A stretch of DNA of 10,926 nucleotides from Scytalidium lignicola (lineage: Eukaryota; Ascomycota; Leotiomycetes). The notes under the pieces are model-generated. The model searched no databases and was not told the origin of the DNA. It worked only from the letters and a program-made list of their open reading frames with translations. Below, piece after piece: positions 1-9,356 of this stretch. The first letter of the stretch is position 1, and every line of letters begins with the position of its first letter. The translations under genes were made by a program, and so were the position numbers. The stretch lies in NCBI GenBank assembly GCA_002812745.2, contig NCSJ02000649.1, forward strand, positions 1 to 10,926. Direction: 5' to 3'.

Positions 1-839
1 GGGGGGGGGGCTTTGTACATTGTACTGTACAAGCCAAACACCCCCTAACTGCAGGAGATGCGGACTGTGGGGGAGAGAGAAGAGGGGAGTGAGATTGTTT
101 GGGAGTTGGGAGGTACAGGTATTTGTGAAGGGGGGATCTGAGACATTTTTCCCGCGGTAATGGGTTAGGGGTCTTTCGTCCTGGCTACCTATCACATCTT
201 GGCCTCCTACTTGGGGTTGCTGCATCATGACGGCTTAGCCAAGCAATTGATGGGAAAGGGCTCAGCAAAAAAAAATTTGTTCTCGCAAAGAGCAGTCCTG
301 AGGTACTGTACTATACTGTAGGTGTCACGAGTAGAAATACATAAGAGATAAAGGCAATGGGCTAGCGCAAAATGAAGGTATCTAAAAGAGAGAGAGAGAA
401 AAAAAACCGAAAAGTCTTTATATTTGCATGGTACACCTGGATCGCCGGAGAAATTCACGCAGATAGGATACAGAGTAGACGCACGCACGCAGATGTATTC
501 GCCAATCCCACAGAAGAAATCAGAGAAAGTAATAGAACCCTTCGTTTTTCCACCCGAGGAAATTCCCAAGTTTGAGGATCCTTCGTCGAATGCAAGAATA
601 GAATGTAGGGTAAGAGATAGATGCAGACAGCAGGACTATTATTCGGCACATTGGTATCCTTTTGGATTTGGCGACGAGGGCGGACTATATCGCTCGCTCT
701 TGACGCGCCATGCCTCTCCTTCCCGGCTCCTGCAATCTATCTAGGACCACTCCTTGCAATATCTGTCCATGCTGGACAAGAAAGCCCAAGCAGTAGGAAT
801 GGTATTCTAGATGCGTAGAGTGAACGAGAAAAATGTCCG
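1..839. other. Downstream flank of CDC42, no gene seen
   Basis: The first ten bases are all G, which may be a contig edge or a low-complexity tract. The stretch lies past the CDC42 stop codon, so its right part is expected to hold the 3' untranslated region of that gene on the minus strand. Short open frames exist on both strands (for example 424-744 plus and 225-569 minus), but none shows a recognisable domain and they overlap one another in conflicting frames. A purine run of GA repeats lies near 388-410. TACTGTA-type motifs occur at 13-32 and 304-320. I see no gene I can defend. Confidence 0.6.
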
Positions 840-1813
<974 letters not shown>

Positions 1814-2394
1814 GACTTCGACGATCTAGGTCTCTTCCCAGAAGAAAATGACCAGCCTGAAGCTCCTGAGCTTCTTCTGATGTCGCCGCAACGCTTCTCC
1901 AACACTAGGCTTCCTTTTTAACCCTTGGCCCCTTTCCCTTATACAGCAGCTGCCTTGGCTGGACTGGGGGTCGTGGGGGGATTCCGTCAACTGTCGGTGA
2001 GTGCTGGTGGGAGGAAGGAAATGTCGAGCGGGAAGAAATTGTCGCGATGTCGATTTGCTTTGGACCGCGGTGCGTAGAGCAGGATCAAACAGGATGGATG
2101 GATTGGGAGGTGTGGTAGCAGTGAGCAGTGAAGGGTGAGGTAGTTGTGAGGTGCGGTCGATTAACCGCAGATGGGATGGGCTTTTGGTTGCAGGGTGCAC
2201 AATCGCCGTACTTATCGTTGGCTCGAGCGAGGTTGCACCGACCGATTGGGGAAACAAAGGTAATTAATGCGCCGAGTCTGTTCGCCCTAGACAACTCACC
2301 ACTTTTTAATTTTTTTTTATGACTGCGCCCGCAATGGGAAAGAATTGGCGCAGGAAACCGCCTCGAGATTAATTCAACGCGGCGTGGAATGGCC
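1814..2394 (-). promoter_or_regulatory. Probable long AUG-free 5' leader and proximal promoter of CDC42
   Basis: Reading the minus strand upstream of the CDC42 start, there is no ATG for 581 bases; the next one is at 2397-2395. The plus strand of the same stretch has about a dozen ATGs. The minus strand is rich in C and T here, as fungal leaders usually are. I infer a long transcribed leader, or a leader plus promoter, kept free of upstream start codons. No clear TATA box was seen, and the transcription start cannot be placed from sequence. Confidence 0.55.
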
Positions 2395-2426
2395 ATGCAG
2401 TGATGCGTCACCAGGATTGAAAGGGG

Positions 2427-2475
2427 CTGTTGCTGTTGCTATTGCTGCTGTTGCTGCTGCGGCTGTTCTGCTGAG
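2427..2475. repeat. Interrupted CTG/TTG trinucleotide tract
   Basis: The tract runs as repeated GCTGTT and GCTGCT units with a few substitutions. It lies about 615 bases upstream of the CDC42 start, where the minus strand reads CAG/CAA-like. No coding role is apparent. Confidence 0.7.
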
Positions 2476-2747
2476 CTGTCGAATTGTTGCTGGGCGAGCT
2501 ATGGATCGTGAGACACACGCCGTGATTAAAGTGTCACCCGTTATCAATCCATCGTCGAGTTACCAGCTTTCTGGGGTATACCGTACCTGCAGCAGAAGCC
2601 CTGAAACAAGCCTCGTCCAACTCCGTTTCACGGGGATGCTGACCACTCGAGGGTGCAGGACTGTATAATTGACTTGCACACACAGACAGGATAGGGATAT
2701 CTTGTCATTTATTTAGTGCTTGCATACATGCAGCGAACATGAAGAAG

Positions 2748-2800
2748 TACTGTAGTACTGTACTGTACACGTACCGATACGTGTAGTAATTACTACAGTA
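2748..2800. repeat. Nested inverted repeat between CDC42 and VMA22
   Basis: The outer arms are TACTGTAGTA (2748-2757) and its exact reverse complement TACTACAGTA (2791-2800). The inner arms are TACACGTA (2766-2773) and TACGTGTA (2778-2785), also an exact reverse complement, around a 4-base loop. Eight and five unpaired bases separate the outer from the inner stem. It could fold as a cruciform or RNA hairpin, or be paired binding sites; the role is unknown. Confidence 0.8.
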
Positions 2801-3107
2801 GACCTTGGGAGGATTTCAAGAGATATCAGGCACGATTATCTTTTGATTTGAGAAGTGCGAAATAATTACAGCATCCAAAGGGACTGGGGATCTCATCGAT
2901 TCTGGACTATCTTCCCCAATTCGGTCCTGTAAAATCAGCAAGAGAATTATATCACTGTCACAGTCCCGCGATCCAATCGATTCCTCAGGCGTCGGCGCCT
3001 ACAGCTATATGCACACACTCGTTTGAAGCGGAACGGCGTGCTCACCACCACTTAAGCAGCTCTCCTCAGGCCACAGAAAGCTAGCAACCCAACGCAATCT
3101 TCCACAC

Positions 3108-3128
3108 ATGCACACAGTAAACAGATAG
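3108..3128 (+). promoter_or_regulatory. Candidate upstream open reading frame before VMA22
   Basis: An ATG at 3108 opens a frame of six codons followed by TAG at 3126-3128. It ends 22 bases before the VMA22 start codon. If it is inside the transcript it could reduce translation of VMA22; whether it is transcribed cannot be read from the sequence. Confidence 0.35.
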
Positions 3129-3150
3129 AACAAAATAGTCAGTGACCAAA

Positions 3151-3864
3151 ATGGGCAATCTCTCCGACGAGATCGATTCTCTTTTCAAGCACTACCTGCA
3201 CCTCCTCGACACCTATACTGCCTTGAAATCGGAGCTCAGCAAAGCCCAGTCCTCTGTACGTTTGAGATACTCGTGCACTGTTCACGAGGAGGGCTCAGGG
3301 CAAGCTTGCTAACCCTTACAATCATAGATATATCAACACATCGCCCGCGCAAACTTCTCTGCCGATCGAGGCCATCGCTATGGGCAGGATTCCTACGATG
3401 AACGAATACAAGCTTTGCGAGTCTGCAACATCTCGATGGACGAGAGCGACGCTTCATTAAATGCACCAATATTCAATACAATCCTAAAGGATACAGAGGA
3501 CCAGGCGAAAACTGAAGATGTGCAGAAAGACGGAGCTGGAGACACAGACAAAGATATAAATATCGAAACTCCAGCCGCCTCAATTCAATACGAACAATCC
3601 AGATCCACTTCAGCACAACCCAAGCGCAAAGACCCACTGCATATGTTTGGCATCCTCACACCACAGCCTCTTCGAATGGCACAATCGCAATCTATAGGGA
3701 TAGTAGAGAATATCATACCAAGGATCGTGACCATAGATACAGAGATGAAGGAGGTAGAGATTAAAATAAGGAGAGCAAGAAAGAAGAGAGCAAAGGCCAA
3801 GGCCGTAGAGGAGAAAGAGATGATGAAAATGGAGAGTAAGGGGGAAACAGAGGTCGCTTCATAG
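3151..3864 (+). CDS. VMA22: Vma22/CCDC115-like V-ATPase assembly factor, two exons
   Basis: Exons are 3151-3255 and 3328-3864. The 72-base intron has donor GTACGT, branch point GCTAAC and acceptor CATAG, and joins in phase 0. The product has 213 residues, close to fungal family members. The N-terminal part (residues 4-34) is a short amphipathic helix rich in leucine, as in this family. Residues 75-135 form an acidic, low-complexity linker. The conserved block then appears: DPLHMFGILTPQPLRMAQ (137-154), followed by a helix with PRIV and a long charged coiled coil (170-200). In yeast Vma22 works with Vma12 at the endoplasmic reticulum to assemble the membrane sector of the vacuolar proton ATPase, and human CCDC115 has the same role with TMEM199. 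There are no membrane segments, consistent with a peripheral ER protein. The start is the first ATG in frame, with the favourable context AAAATGG. The basic tail (183-194) is lysine- and arginine-rich. The assignment rests on the DPL...FG...P..LR.AQ block and architecture; I judge it likely rather than certain. Confidence 0.85.
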
Positions 3865-5165
3865 GACCCTACAGTGCTTACTCGTATGATAATGAAGAAT
3901 ATCACATTAGCCGTGGGTCGTAGTTAGTCTCACACTTATGATCACGGTCCAGATTCCTTCCAGCCCACATGCCACTTAATTACGAATGAGTTCAACTTTG
4001 AAGTTCTACTACATGCACATATCTAACCTCCTTTTTAAACAGTTTTTCTGAGAAATGCCCCTCAATCTGAATCTGCAAAGCTGAGAGATCGCCAAGTAAA
4101 GATTCTATCCCCTCTTGCAATACACTAGATTTCAGTATCCCGTTACAGCTCTGACAACATTGGCTTATTAGCATGAGGGCTTTCACTCTCGCTCTTTTTA
4201 CAAAACTTTTAAAAGTTATTGTTGTAATTAATCTAAGCTACGCCGCGCCGCGTAATTCGTACAGTAGATCGATTGATGGGCAATTAATTTTCCATGTCAG
4301 GACCGCCCCTGACAAAAGCCTCAAACAACTTTCATTCTTCTAGTCTCCTTCTACTAATTAACCTCATTTGGTAGGTAGCCCATGAAGANCTATCCCTCCC
4401 TCTGTTTCTGCTAAATCATATTTATATTCATCAAGACGGCTCCATTAAAATAATTGAACAGTTTCATGTTGTTCACTACCCACTCTCTCCTATTTTTTTA
4501 TTATTATCCTGCCATTCAATCCAAAACGTATTCAATGTTGAAACCCTGTGATTATAATCTTTTGTGNTTTTTTATTTTTATCATTCCCTACTCTCCAATA
4601 TTCGATTTAAGAATAAACTACAGTCGGGACTAGCCGATATGCTAATATTTAGTATGTTGATCCTTTAATTCTTAAGAAACTTAAAACTTCTAATTATGAA
4701 GACCGTTTTATTACCCAGGTTCGTTTAAATGCAATACGACAGCAGTGTCGATAGCATCTTCATTCCTTCTAATTAACCCCTTTGCACTTGGTGCGTGAAT
4801 ATATTCCTTTTCTCACCGTCTGTTGAATACATAATGTCATGTTTCGCTCAAACTTCAGTGTGAAATGTCCACTACTACCCTGTAGGGTAGGTGAGTCACG
4901 TGGGAAGTCAAAATTCCTTACAATGACGACTGCTCCTTTAGTCAACAAATGCCTCAAAAGAATAGCACATTACATTTCTTAGACCATCACCTAATTCATT
5001 GATCTCTTCATAAATATAGATTAAAGTTCAATGATCTCTTAGAGAGTTGCATATAATTAGTGTTTTATTGTATTGGCTTCAGATAGTGGTACTTCGTTAC
5101 TTCAACAAGTCCTCTCTCATTCTCGGTCATACCTTGATGGATAGGGTCAGCTAACCAACAAGTGC
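3865..5165. other. AT-rich non-coding stretch with two ambiguous bases
   Basis: This segment is clearly richer in A and T than the regions around the housekeeping genes: 42 of 60 bases at 4441-4500, against 28 of 60 at 8581-8640. It holds ambiguous bases at 4389 and 4567, poly-T runs, and a 14-base palindrome AACTTTTAAAAGTT at 4204-4217. The longest open frames are about 60 to 80 residues and none has a recognised domain. No terminal repeats or target-site duplications were seen, so I cannot call a transposon. An old, decayed insertion is possible but unproven. Confidence 0.55.
4875..4902. promoter_or_regulatory. Cluster of short sites: inverted repeat, Gcn4/AP-1-like and E-box
   Basis: CTACCCT (4875-4881) and its reverse complement AGGGTAG (4884-4890) flank a 2-base gap. 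Directly after them come TGAGTCA (4892-4898), the Gcn4/CpcA or AP-1 core, and an overlapping CACGTG E-box (4897-4902). It is about 485 bases upstream of the PRA1-like start codon. Function is inferred from motif matches only. Confidence 0.4.
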
Positions 5166-5166
5166 A

Positions 5167-5230
5167 CCAATCAGAACGAGGAAATTCCTATTCAGACCAG
5201 CTAGCCTACGACTGGGCAAAGGCATATAAA
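5167..5230 (+). promoter_or_regulatory. CCAAT and TATA promoter of the PRA1-like gene
   Basis: A CCAAT box lies near 5167-5171 and TATAAA at 5225-5230, about 160 bases upstream of the start codon. The leader between them and the ATG contains no ATG and is rich in CAA/CAG/CGA triplets (about 5308-5370), with an adenine-rich context AAAGAAAATGG at the start. This is a well-formed RNA polymerase II promoter and argues that the intronless gene downstream is expressed. Confidence 0.65.
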
Positions 5231-5386
5231 GCTCGCCCAAAGCCATCCTTTGCAAATCAGCTCTCTCTTGAAAAGTATTCTTGCTTCCTCAGTTTACACA
5301 TCTTCAAGCGACAACAACTACGACAGCGACAGCGATAGCAGTTACAACAGCTACAGCAACTATAACGACAACATCCTTTAAAGAAA

Positions 5387-6151
5387 ATGGAATTCTTAAC
5401 TTCCTTCGTAGACTATTTCCCTCTCAATGCCTCCGAGTCACAACTCAGACCAACCACTGAGTTTCTTAATATCAAACAACTATCGATACCACCAAACTAT
5501 CCCGCGTTTATGTCAAGATTATATTATAACTTAAGACACTTTAAACTTAATTATGCAATTACCGTTGCTGCTCTTGGTATTTGGAGCTTGCTCCGTAACC
5601 GTAACCTTCTTCTTGCTGTAATTTCGGCTTCAATTGGCATCTTAGGGATTCAGCAACCAAACAAACACCTTCCTCGAATCGCCGGGTTCTCCGCCACCTA
5701 CCACCATATCTGTACTGCTTTCCTAGCCCTTTCAGTCCCTCTCATACTCAATAGTAAGGTTATGCCTTCACTTATCTGGCTCATTGGCGCAAGTAGTCTC
5801 AGTATCCTTGGCCATTCCACCCTGATGGAAAAACCATATTATGCACACACGGCTTTATTCAGAAACAATACTGCAATGCTCATGACCAAGGCGCCCTCGC
5901 CCTCGCCCTCGCCCAATTACTACATCGAAAATCGGCCTTCACCATATCAACTTGCGGCACAAAATTTAGTACGACAGAAAAGAGAAAGCCGGACAAGGGT
6001 TGAGAATAACTACCATTGGGGACCATATCCAATTCGAGAGGATATCGCCGTTGCACCCGCCAACTTCCTTGCACAGACTGAAATAATAAAAAAGAAGGAA
6101 AATTGTCGTTCGAAATTCTTAAGCAGAGGAACTTTGAGGAGGATATTTTAG
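5387..6151 (+). CDS. Divergent PRA1-family (prenylated Rab acceptor) membrane protein with C-terminal extension
   Basis: This intronless 254-residue frame matches the PRA1/Yip3 pattern. RPTTEFLNIKQLSIPPNYP (residues 21-39) corresponds to the RPxxEFFxxxxxxxP segment of the family. It is followed by SRLYYNLRHFKLNYA (43-57), the NL.YF..NY signature. Four hydrophobic segments then come in two pairs, about 56-70, 73-90, 106-121 and 125-143, ending with IGASSLSILGHSTLMEKP, like the family's GASxxxxLxHAxxREP. PRA1 proteins sit in ER and Golgi membranes, bind prenylated Rab GTPases and help release them from GDI. Typical members end soon after that point; here about 100 more residues follow, with a PSPSPSP run (170-176) made by a CGCCCT hexanucleotide repeat, and a basic end. 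The start is the first ATG after a good promoter. The gene lies in AT-rich DNA and lacks introns, which suggests a diverged paralogue. The fold assignment is firm; activity and the tail's role are unknown. Confidence 0.85.
   Translation: MEFLTSFVDYFPLNASESQLRPTTEFLNIKQLSIPPNYPAFMSRLYYNLRHFKLNYAITVAALGIWSLLRNRNLLLAVISASIGILGIQQPNKHLPRIAGFSATYHHICTAFLALSVPLILNSKVMPSLIWLIGASSLSILGHSTLMEKPYYAHTALFRNNTAMLMTKAPSPSPSPNYYIENRPSPYQLAAQNLVRQKRESRTRVENNYHWGPYPIREDIAVAPANFLAQTEIIKKKENCRSKFLSRGTLRRIF
5892..5914 (+). repeat. CGCCCT hexanucleotide repeat inside the PRA1-like gene
   Basis: Nearly four copies of CGCCCT lie in tandem and in frame, encoding alternating proline and serine at residues 170-176. 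It is a GC-rich island inside an otherwise AT-rich gene, so its length may vary between strains. Confidence 0.85.
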
Positions 6152-6848
6152 AGAGACGGAAGGAATTGGGAACTAATTAGGGATGGATTGGATTAGATTT
6201 TGAGGGAGAAATGGCGTTTCCTGGACTTCTTTTTTTGGAGCATGGTCGGGATTGGGATTGTTATATTGGCGTCAGAGCAGACAGGATTTGATACCCATCA
6301 TAAAATTACTCAAGTGTAAACTTCGTTATTCATGAAAATCAGAATTAATAATTTTGACCCATCACAAGCTTCTACTTGTCCAGTAATTATAGAGTATTTT
6401 ATAGTAATTTTTATTCAGAGGCCGAACTGTGTAGAATTCGGGTATACATTGAGTAATTATCTCTCCTTTTCCCTTCCCAATTATCACACCAATAAGGTCA
6501 AACGAAGAAGAAAAAAGATATCACCAGGATTCGTTAGGTAAAATACTAGATTTGCCTTGGTGGCATGAGCCATATTCTTTTAGCTAACATTTATATATTA
6601 CGACCGAGTGAATTGACCCTCCCTCTTAAAAGTCCTGGCGCAAACGACAAAATAATAGCACTTGGCACATGATTTTAAGCCCTCCCGTCCTAAGAGTAGA
6701 ATTCGGTTGTTTATTTGTCTCTAAATTTCATAATATCTGGATATTTACTATCCGGATGGCTGATCCTAAATGCGAAAGCTAAATAAGTCATCATACAAGA
6801 AACCCATTTTCAAAAACGCCAATATGAGTTGAGTCTGCAAAAACTCTC
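6152..6848. other. Convergent intergenic region, no gene seen
   Basis: The PRA1-like gene ends at 6151 and the oxidoreductase on the other strand ends at 6849, so this space holds both 3' untranslated regions. It is AT-rich. The only open frame with an ATG, 6332-6541 on the plus strand (69 residues), has no domain and no promoter-like sequence, so I leave it out. Confidence 0.6.
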
Positions 6849-8288
6849 CTATTCGTATATTTTCGTTTCGATTTTAAATCCTCCTTCAACAAGACGATCT
6901 ATAAAGCTTTCTCCTAGTGTGGCAGGTGTGTAAACGCCACCAGTAAGCTCCTTGTGTTCATCCCTCAAAATGCTAATGGCAGCAGTGGACATAAAAACAC
7001 CGGTAACTATTCGAGATCAGTGATTCATGTCTTTATAAAAGCAGCTTAGGGAAGTCGGAGTACACACGTAGGTACATAGATCCACTGTACGTAGCCCTCC
7101 CAAAAGCCTTCGAAGAAGTCGGCTGGTCCACATCTGGAATTCCGACGGCACGAAAGTCAAGTCCGTCATTCTTTGACTGTTCGAGAGTCGGCCCTTCGCC
7201 GGGCTTATATAGATACCTTCTTGCGAATTTTCTAACAAACGGAATGACGGCGAAAAGCTTGAGAAAGAGGAAGCTAAAGTGAAAAAGTAATGCCGTGAGA
7301 TAGTTACGTGCCTTGGCATACTCGCTGAACTTGAATCTGGGACCATAGTTGCTTGCACCGCCCAGGAGACCCCAAGTACGATAAACAATGGGTACATCAG
7401 GTCCACTGCATATAGAGTCGGTGAGAGTACCAAGATCTGAGACTATGTGGACTCCTAGAAACTTGGTTGTCCAGGGTGTTGAAACCTGCTCCTTGGGCCC
7501 TGGAATTGGACAGAGGGAGAAAGGCTTAAAGGCTTCAGCTACCTCTTTCAAGCTCATGGCGTCCAGTATCCCCAGAGCCGTAGCGATAGTTCCGCCAGAA
7601 GCACCACTTCTATATTACCAAGTCAGTGTTTAGTCTTCATGATAGGATAAACTTCAAAATAGGAAATGTCGGCATACTTAAAGTCGGCAGAAACAATTAC
7701 TTCCTTTGTAGGCGCTGAGAACCTCTCACGGACCTTTTTCACAGTCGACCAGGTTAGGAGATCAGCTGCGGACGATTCCAGGCCTAGTTGAGGAATCATT
7801 ATGGCACCAGTCTTCTTAGCTACACTTTCATATTTCTTGATCATCTTGGTTACATAAGGCACTTCTGCAGTGCAATCGATATAGTGAGTGCCATTCTCAG
7901 CGCATGCTTTGAAGGCATGCTCGCCGTACACCGTATAAGGGCCAACTGTGGCAATGAGAACTATTGTCTTCTTTGCGAGAGCATCCAATTCTTTATCATT
8001 TAGATTACAGACCTCAATTTCTATGATAAAGTTAGAGAATTATAAGACCTTAAGCCGAGAATCAAGGGAGCGAGGTAATGACACGTGACTATGCATACCG
8101 GGCTCAATTCGGTCGGGATTTAGAGATTTGCATGCAGCTGCAATTTCCTTTAATTTGGAGGCGGACCTCCCAGCCAAAGCCCATCGCAGGTCTGTTGGCA
8201 GATGAGCAACGATATGCTGTGCCGTGAGCTTCCCCGTATATCCAGTCGCACCGAAAAGGACTAGTTCGTATTGACGGTTTGATGACAT
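6849..8288 (-). CDS. Saccharopine dehydrogenase-like oxidoreductase (SCCPDH family), four exons, complete
   Basis: On the minus strand the exons are 8288-8099, 8020-7678, 7609-7068 and 7006-6849. The introns are 78, 68 and 61 bases, with donors GTATGC, GTATGC and GTGTGT and branch points CTAAC, CTGAC and CTGAT. They join to 1233 bases, 410 residues, normal for the family. The N-terminus is a Rossmann nucleotide-binding fold with VLFGATGYTG (residues 10-19, glycines at 13, 16 and 19) and then AGRS (39-42). A second conserved site is TVGPY (88-92), followed by the HYIDCTAE block. A further conserved stretch, SGASGGTIAT, begins at 179. A hydrophobic segment lies at about 281-302, followed by KPGEGP (313-318). 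In the human relative SCCPDH such proteins associate with lipid droplets, and the mycobacterial relative is a trans-acting enoyl reductase in lipid synthesis. The true substrate here is unknown; it is not the lysine-pathway saccharopine dehydrogenase. It shares an upstream region with RPL43 but no obvious job. Confidence 0.93.
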
Positions 8289-8737
8289 CGTTGCAATTTT
8301 TTGTCAAATTTACGTACAACAATGGTATTGTGAAATCCCAGCACGATCGTAATGCCGCGATCAAAACGAAAAGGAGAAGAGAAAAATGTAAAACGAAAGT
8401 AAAGGGGGAGGCCAATTTCTATTCATAGCTACTAGAAGAAGCTGGCACGACAGACTGATTCCAAAATGGACCCCTGACCAATGCTTTTGCACGCTTTGCT
8501 CCTTGCTCTTTCTGTTACATTGTTACATAATTTAGTGGCATATCACGTGATGTTTGTGACCAGTCTGGCAAGCGGAGCCCGCCAGTCCAAGCAAGCATTT
8601 GCGGGCCTGAGATCTTTGGCCTGACAGCCCTAACACTAAGCGAACACCACAAACGCGGTGCTATCGAAATTTCAGAGTGAACCTCAAGAATCTCCCATTC
8701 TCCTCAACCACCATCCGTCACATCACCAACCGCAAAG
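8289..8737. promoter_or_regulatory. Bidirectional promoter between the oxidoreductase and RPL43
   Basis: The two genes are head to head with 449 bases between their start codons. ATCACGTGAT at 8542-8551 is a perfect 10-base palindrome with an E-box core. TGTGAC at 8555-8560 resembles part of the Homol-D element. AGCCCTAA at 8626-8633, about 105 bases before the RPL43 start, resembles the CCCTAA (Tbf1-type) element common upstream of fungal ribosomal protein genes. The RPL43 leader is C- and T-rich with no ATG in its last stretch. Binding by particular factors is inference from motif likeness. Confidence 0.6.
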
Positions 8738-9324
8738 ATGACCAAGAGAACTAAGAAGGTCGGTGTTACCGGCAAGTACGGTACAAGGTATGCGATCAAT
8801 TTCCCGGATCTTATTTACTTCTCGGAGGATATGGATTTGCAAGGGCTGGGAGATAATGAAATTTGGCTTTCGGGGTTTTCAGGATGGAAGCAAGCCCGCT
8901 TGAATTAGCTGAAGACTGTGGAATGATGGGATTGGGAATTGTGAATTATTAGAGGGACACATTGCTGATCGGTGACTTTTGATCCAAACAGATATGGTGC
9001 CTCTCTCCGAAAGCAGGTCAAGAAGATGGAAATCACACAGCACGCCAAGTACGTCTGCACATTCTGCGGAAAGACGACCGTGAGGAGACATTCAGTCGGA
9101 ATCTGGGACTGCAAGTCCTGCAAGAAGACCGTTGCTGGAGGAGCTTATACCGTATCGTATGTTTCATCCCAAACCAGACGAGGCGCATCTATCCTGGATT
9201 ATTTCGAAGAGGGTAGAGGCTCTATGGATTTCGCATACTAACTGCATTGCCCGTGACCAGGACACCAGCTGCTGCTGCTATGCGATCAACACTCCGACGA
9301 TTGAGGGAGATTGCGGAGGTTTAG
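8738..9324 (+). CDS. RPL43: 60S ribosomal protein eL43 (L37ae/L43), three exons, complete
   Basis: Exons are 8738-8787, 8992-9156 and 9261-9324, joining to 279 bases and 92 residues, exactly the family length. Introns are 204 and 104 bases. The first has donor GTATGC and acceptor ACAG; the second has donor GTATGT, a perfect TACTAAC branch point and acceptor CCAG. Both are phase 2. The protein begins [19 protein letters not shown] and carries the zinc ribbon with cysteines at 39, 42, 57 and 60 (C-x2-C-x14-C-x2-C). It ends in [20 protein letters not shown], the standard eL43 tail. It is a component of the large ribosomal subunit in the cytoplasm and binds ribosomal RNA through the basic, zinc-stabilised domain. 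A long first intron close to the start codon is typical of ribosomal protein genes. All expected residues are present and nothing looks broken. Confidence 0.98.
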
Positions 9325-9337
9325 ATGAATTGTTGGG

Positions 9338-9356
9338 ATGGCATGGCATGGCATGG
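9338..9356. repeat. ATGGC pentanucleotide tandem repeat
   Basis: Three full copies of ATGGC followed by a partial one lie 13 bases after the RPL43 stop codon, in the presumed 3' untranslated region. Confidence 0.85.

Larger units (their letters stand above)
2395..3150. other. Intergenic space between CDC42 and VMA22
   Basis: This holds the distal CDC42 upstream region and the VMA22 promoter. It contains a CTG/TTG triplet-rich tract at about 2427-2475, a nested inverted repeat at 2748-2800, and a 7-codon upstream frame just before VMA22. The open frame at 2345-2668 on the plus strand owes its alanine- and valine-rich stretch to the triplet tract and has no ATG start, so I do not call it a gene. 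Confidence 0.55.

Noticed and set aside
1826..2257. 143-residue minus-strand frame upstream of CDC42
   Set aside because: It has no ATG start and its proline/serine/threonine-rich content follows from a C- and T-rich leader.
2345..2668. 107-residue plus-strand frame with an alanine-rich hydrophobic stretch
   Set aside because: The hydrophobic stretch is only the CTG/TTG triplet tract; no ATG start and no domain.
3992..4240. Minus-strand open frame of about 80 residues containing SQCCQSCN and a leucine-rich helix-like stretch
   Set aside because: It resembles fragments of fungal regulatory proteins only loosely, has no ATG at the left limit of the frame, no promoter and no neighbouring exon I could join. 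It may be a decayed fragment, but this cannot be supported.
8788..8991. Possible C/D-type snoRNA in RPL43 intron 1 (TAATGA-like box and CTGA)
   Set aside because: The C box is imperfect, no terminal stem is clear, and no guide complementarity could be tested, so the match is too weak.
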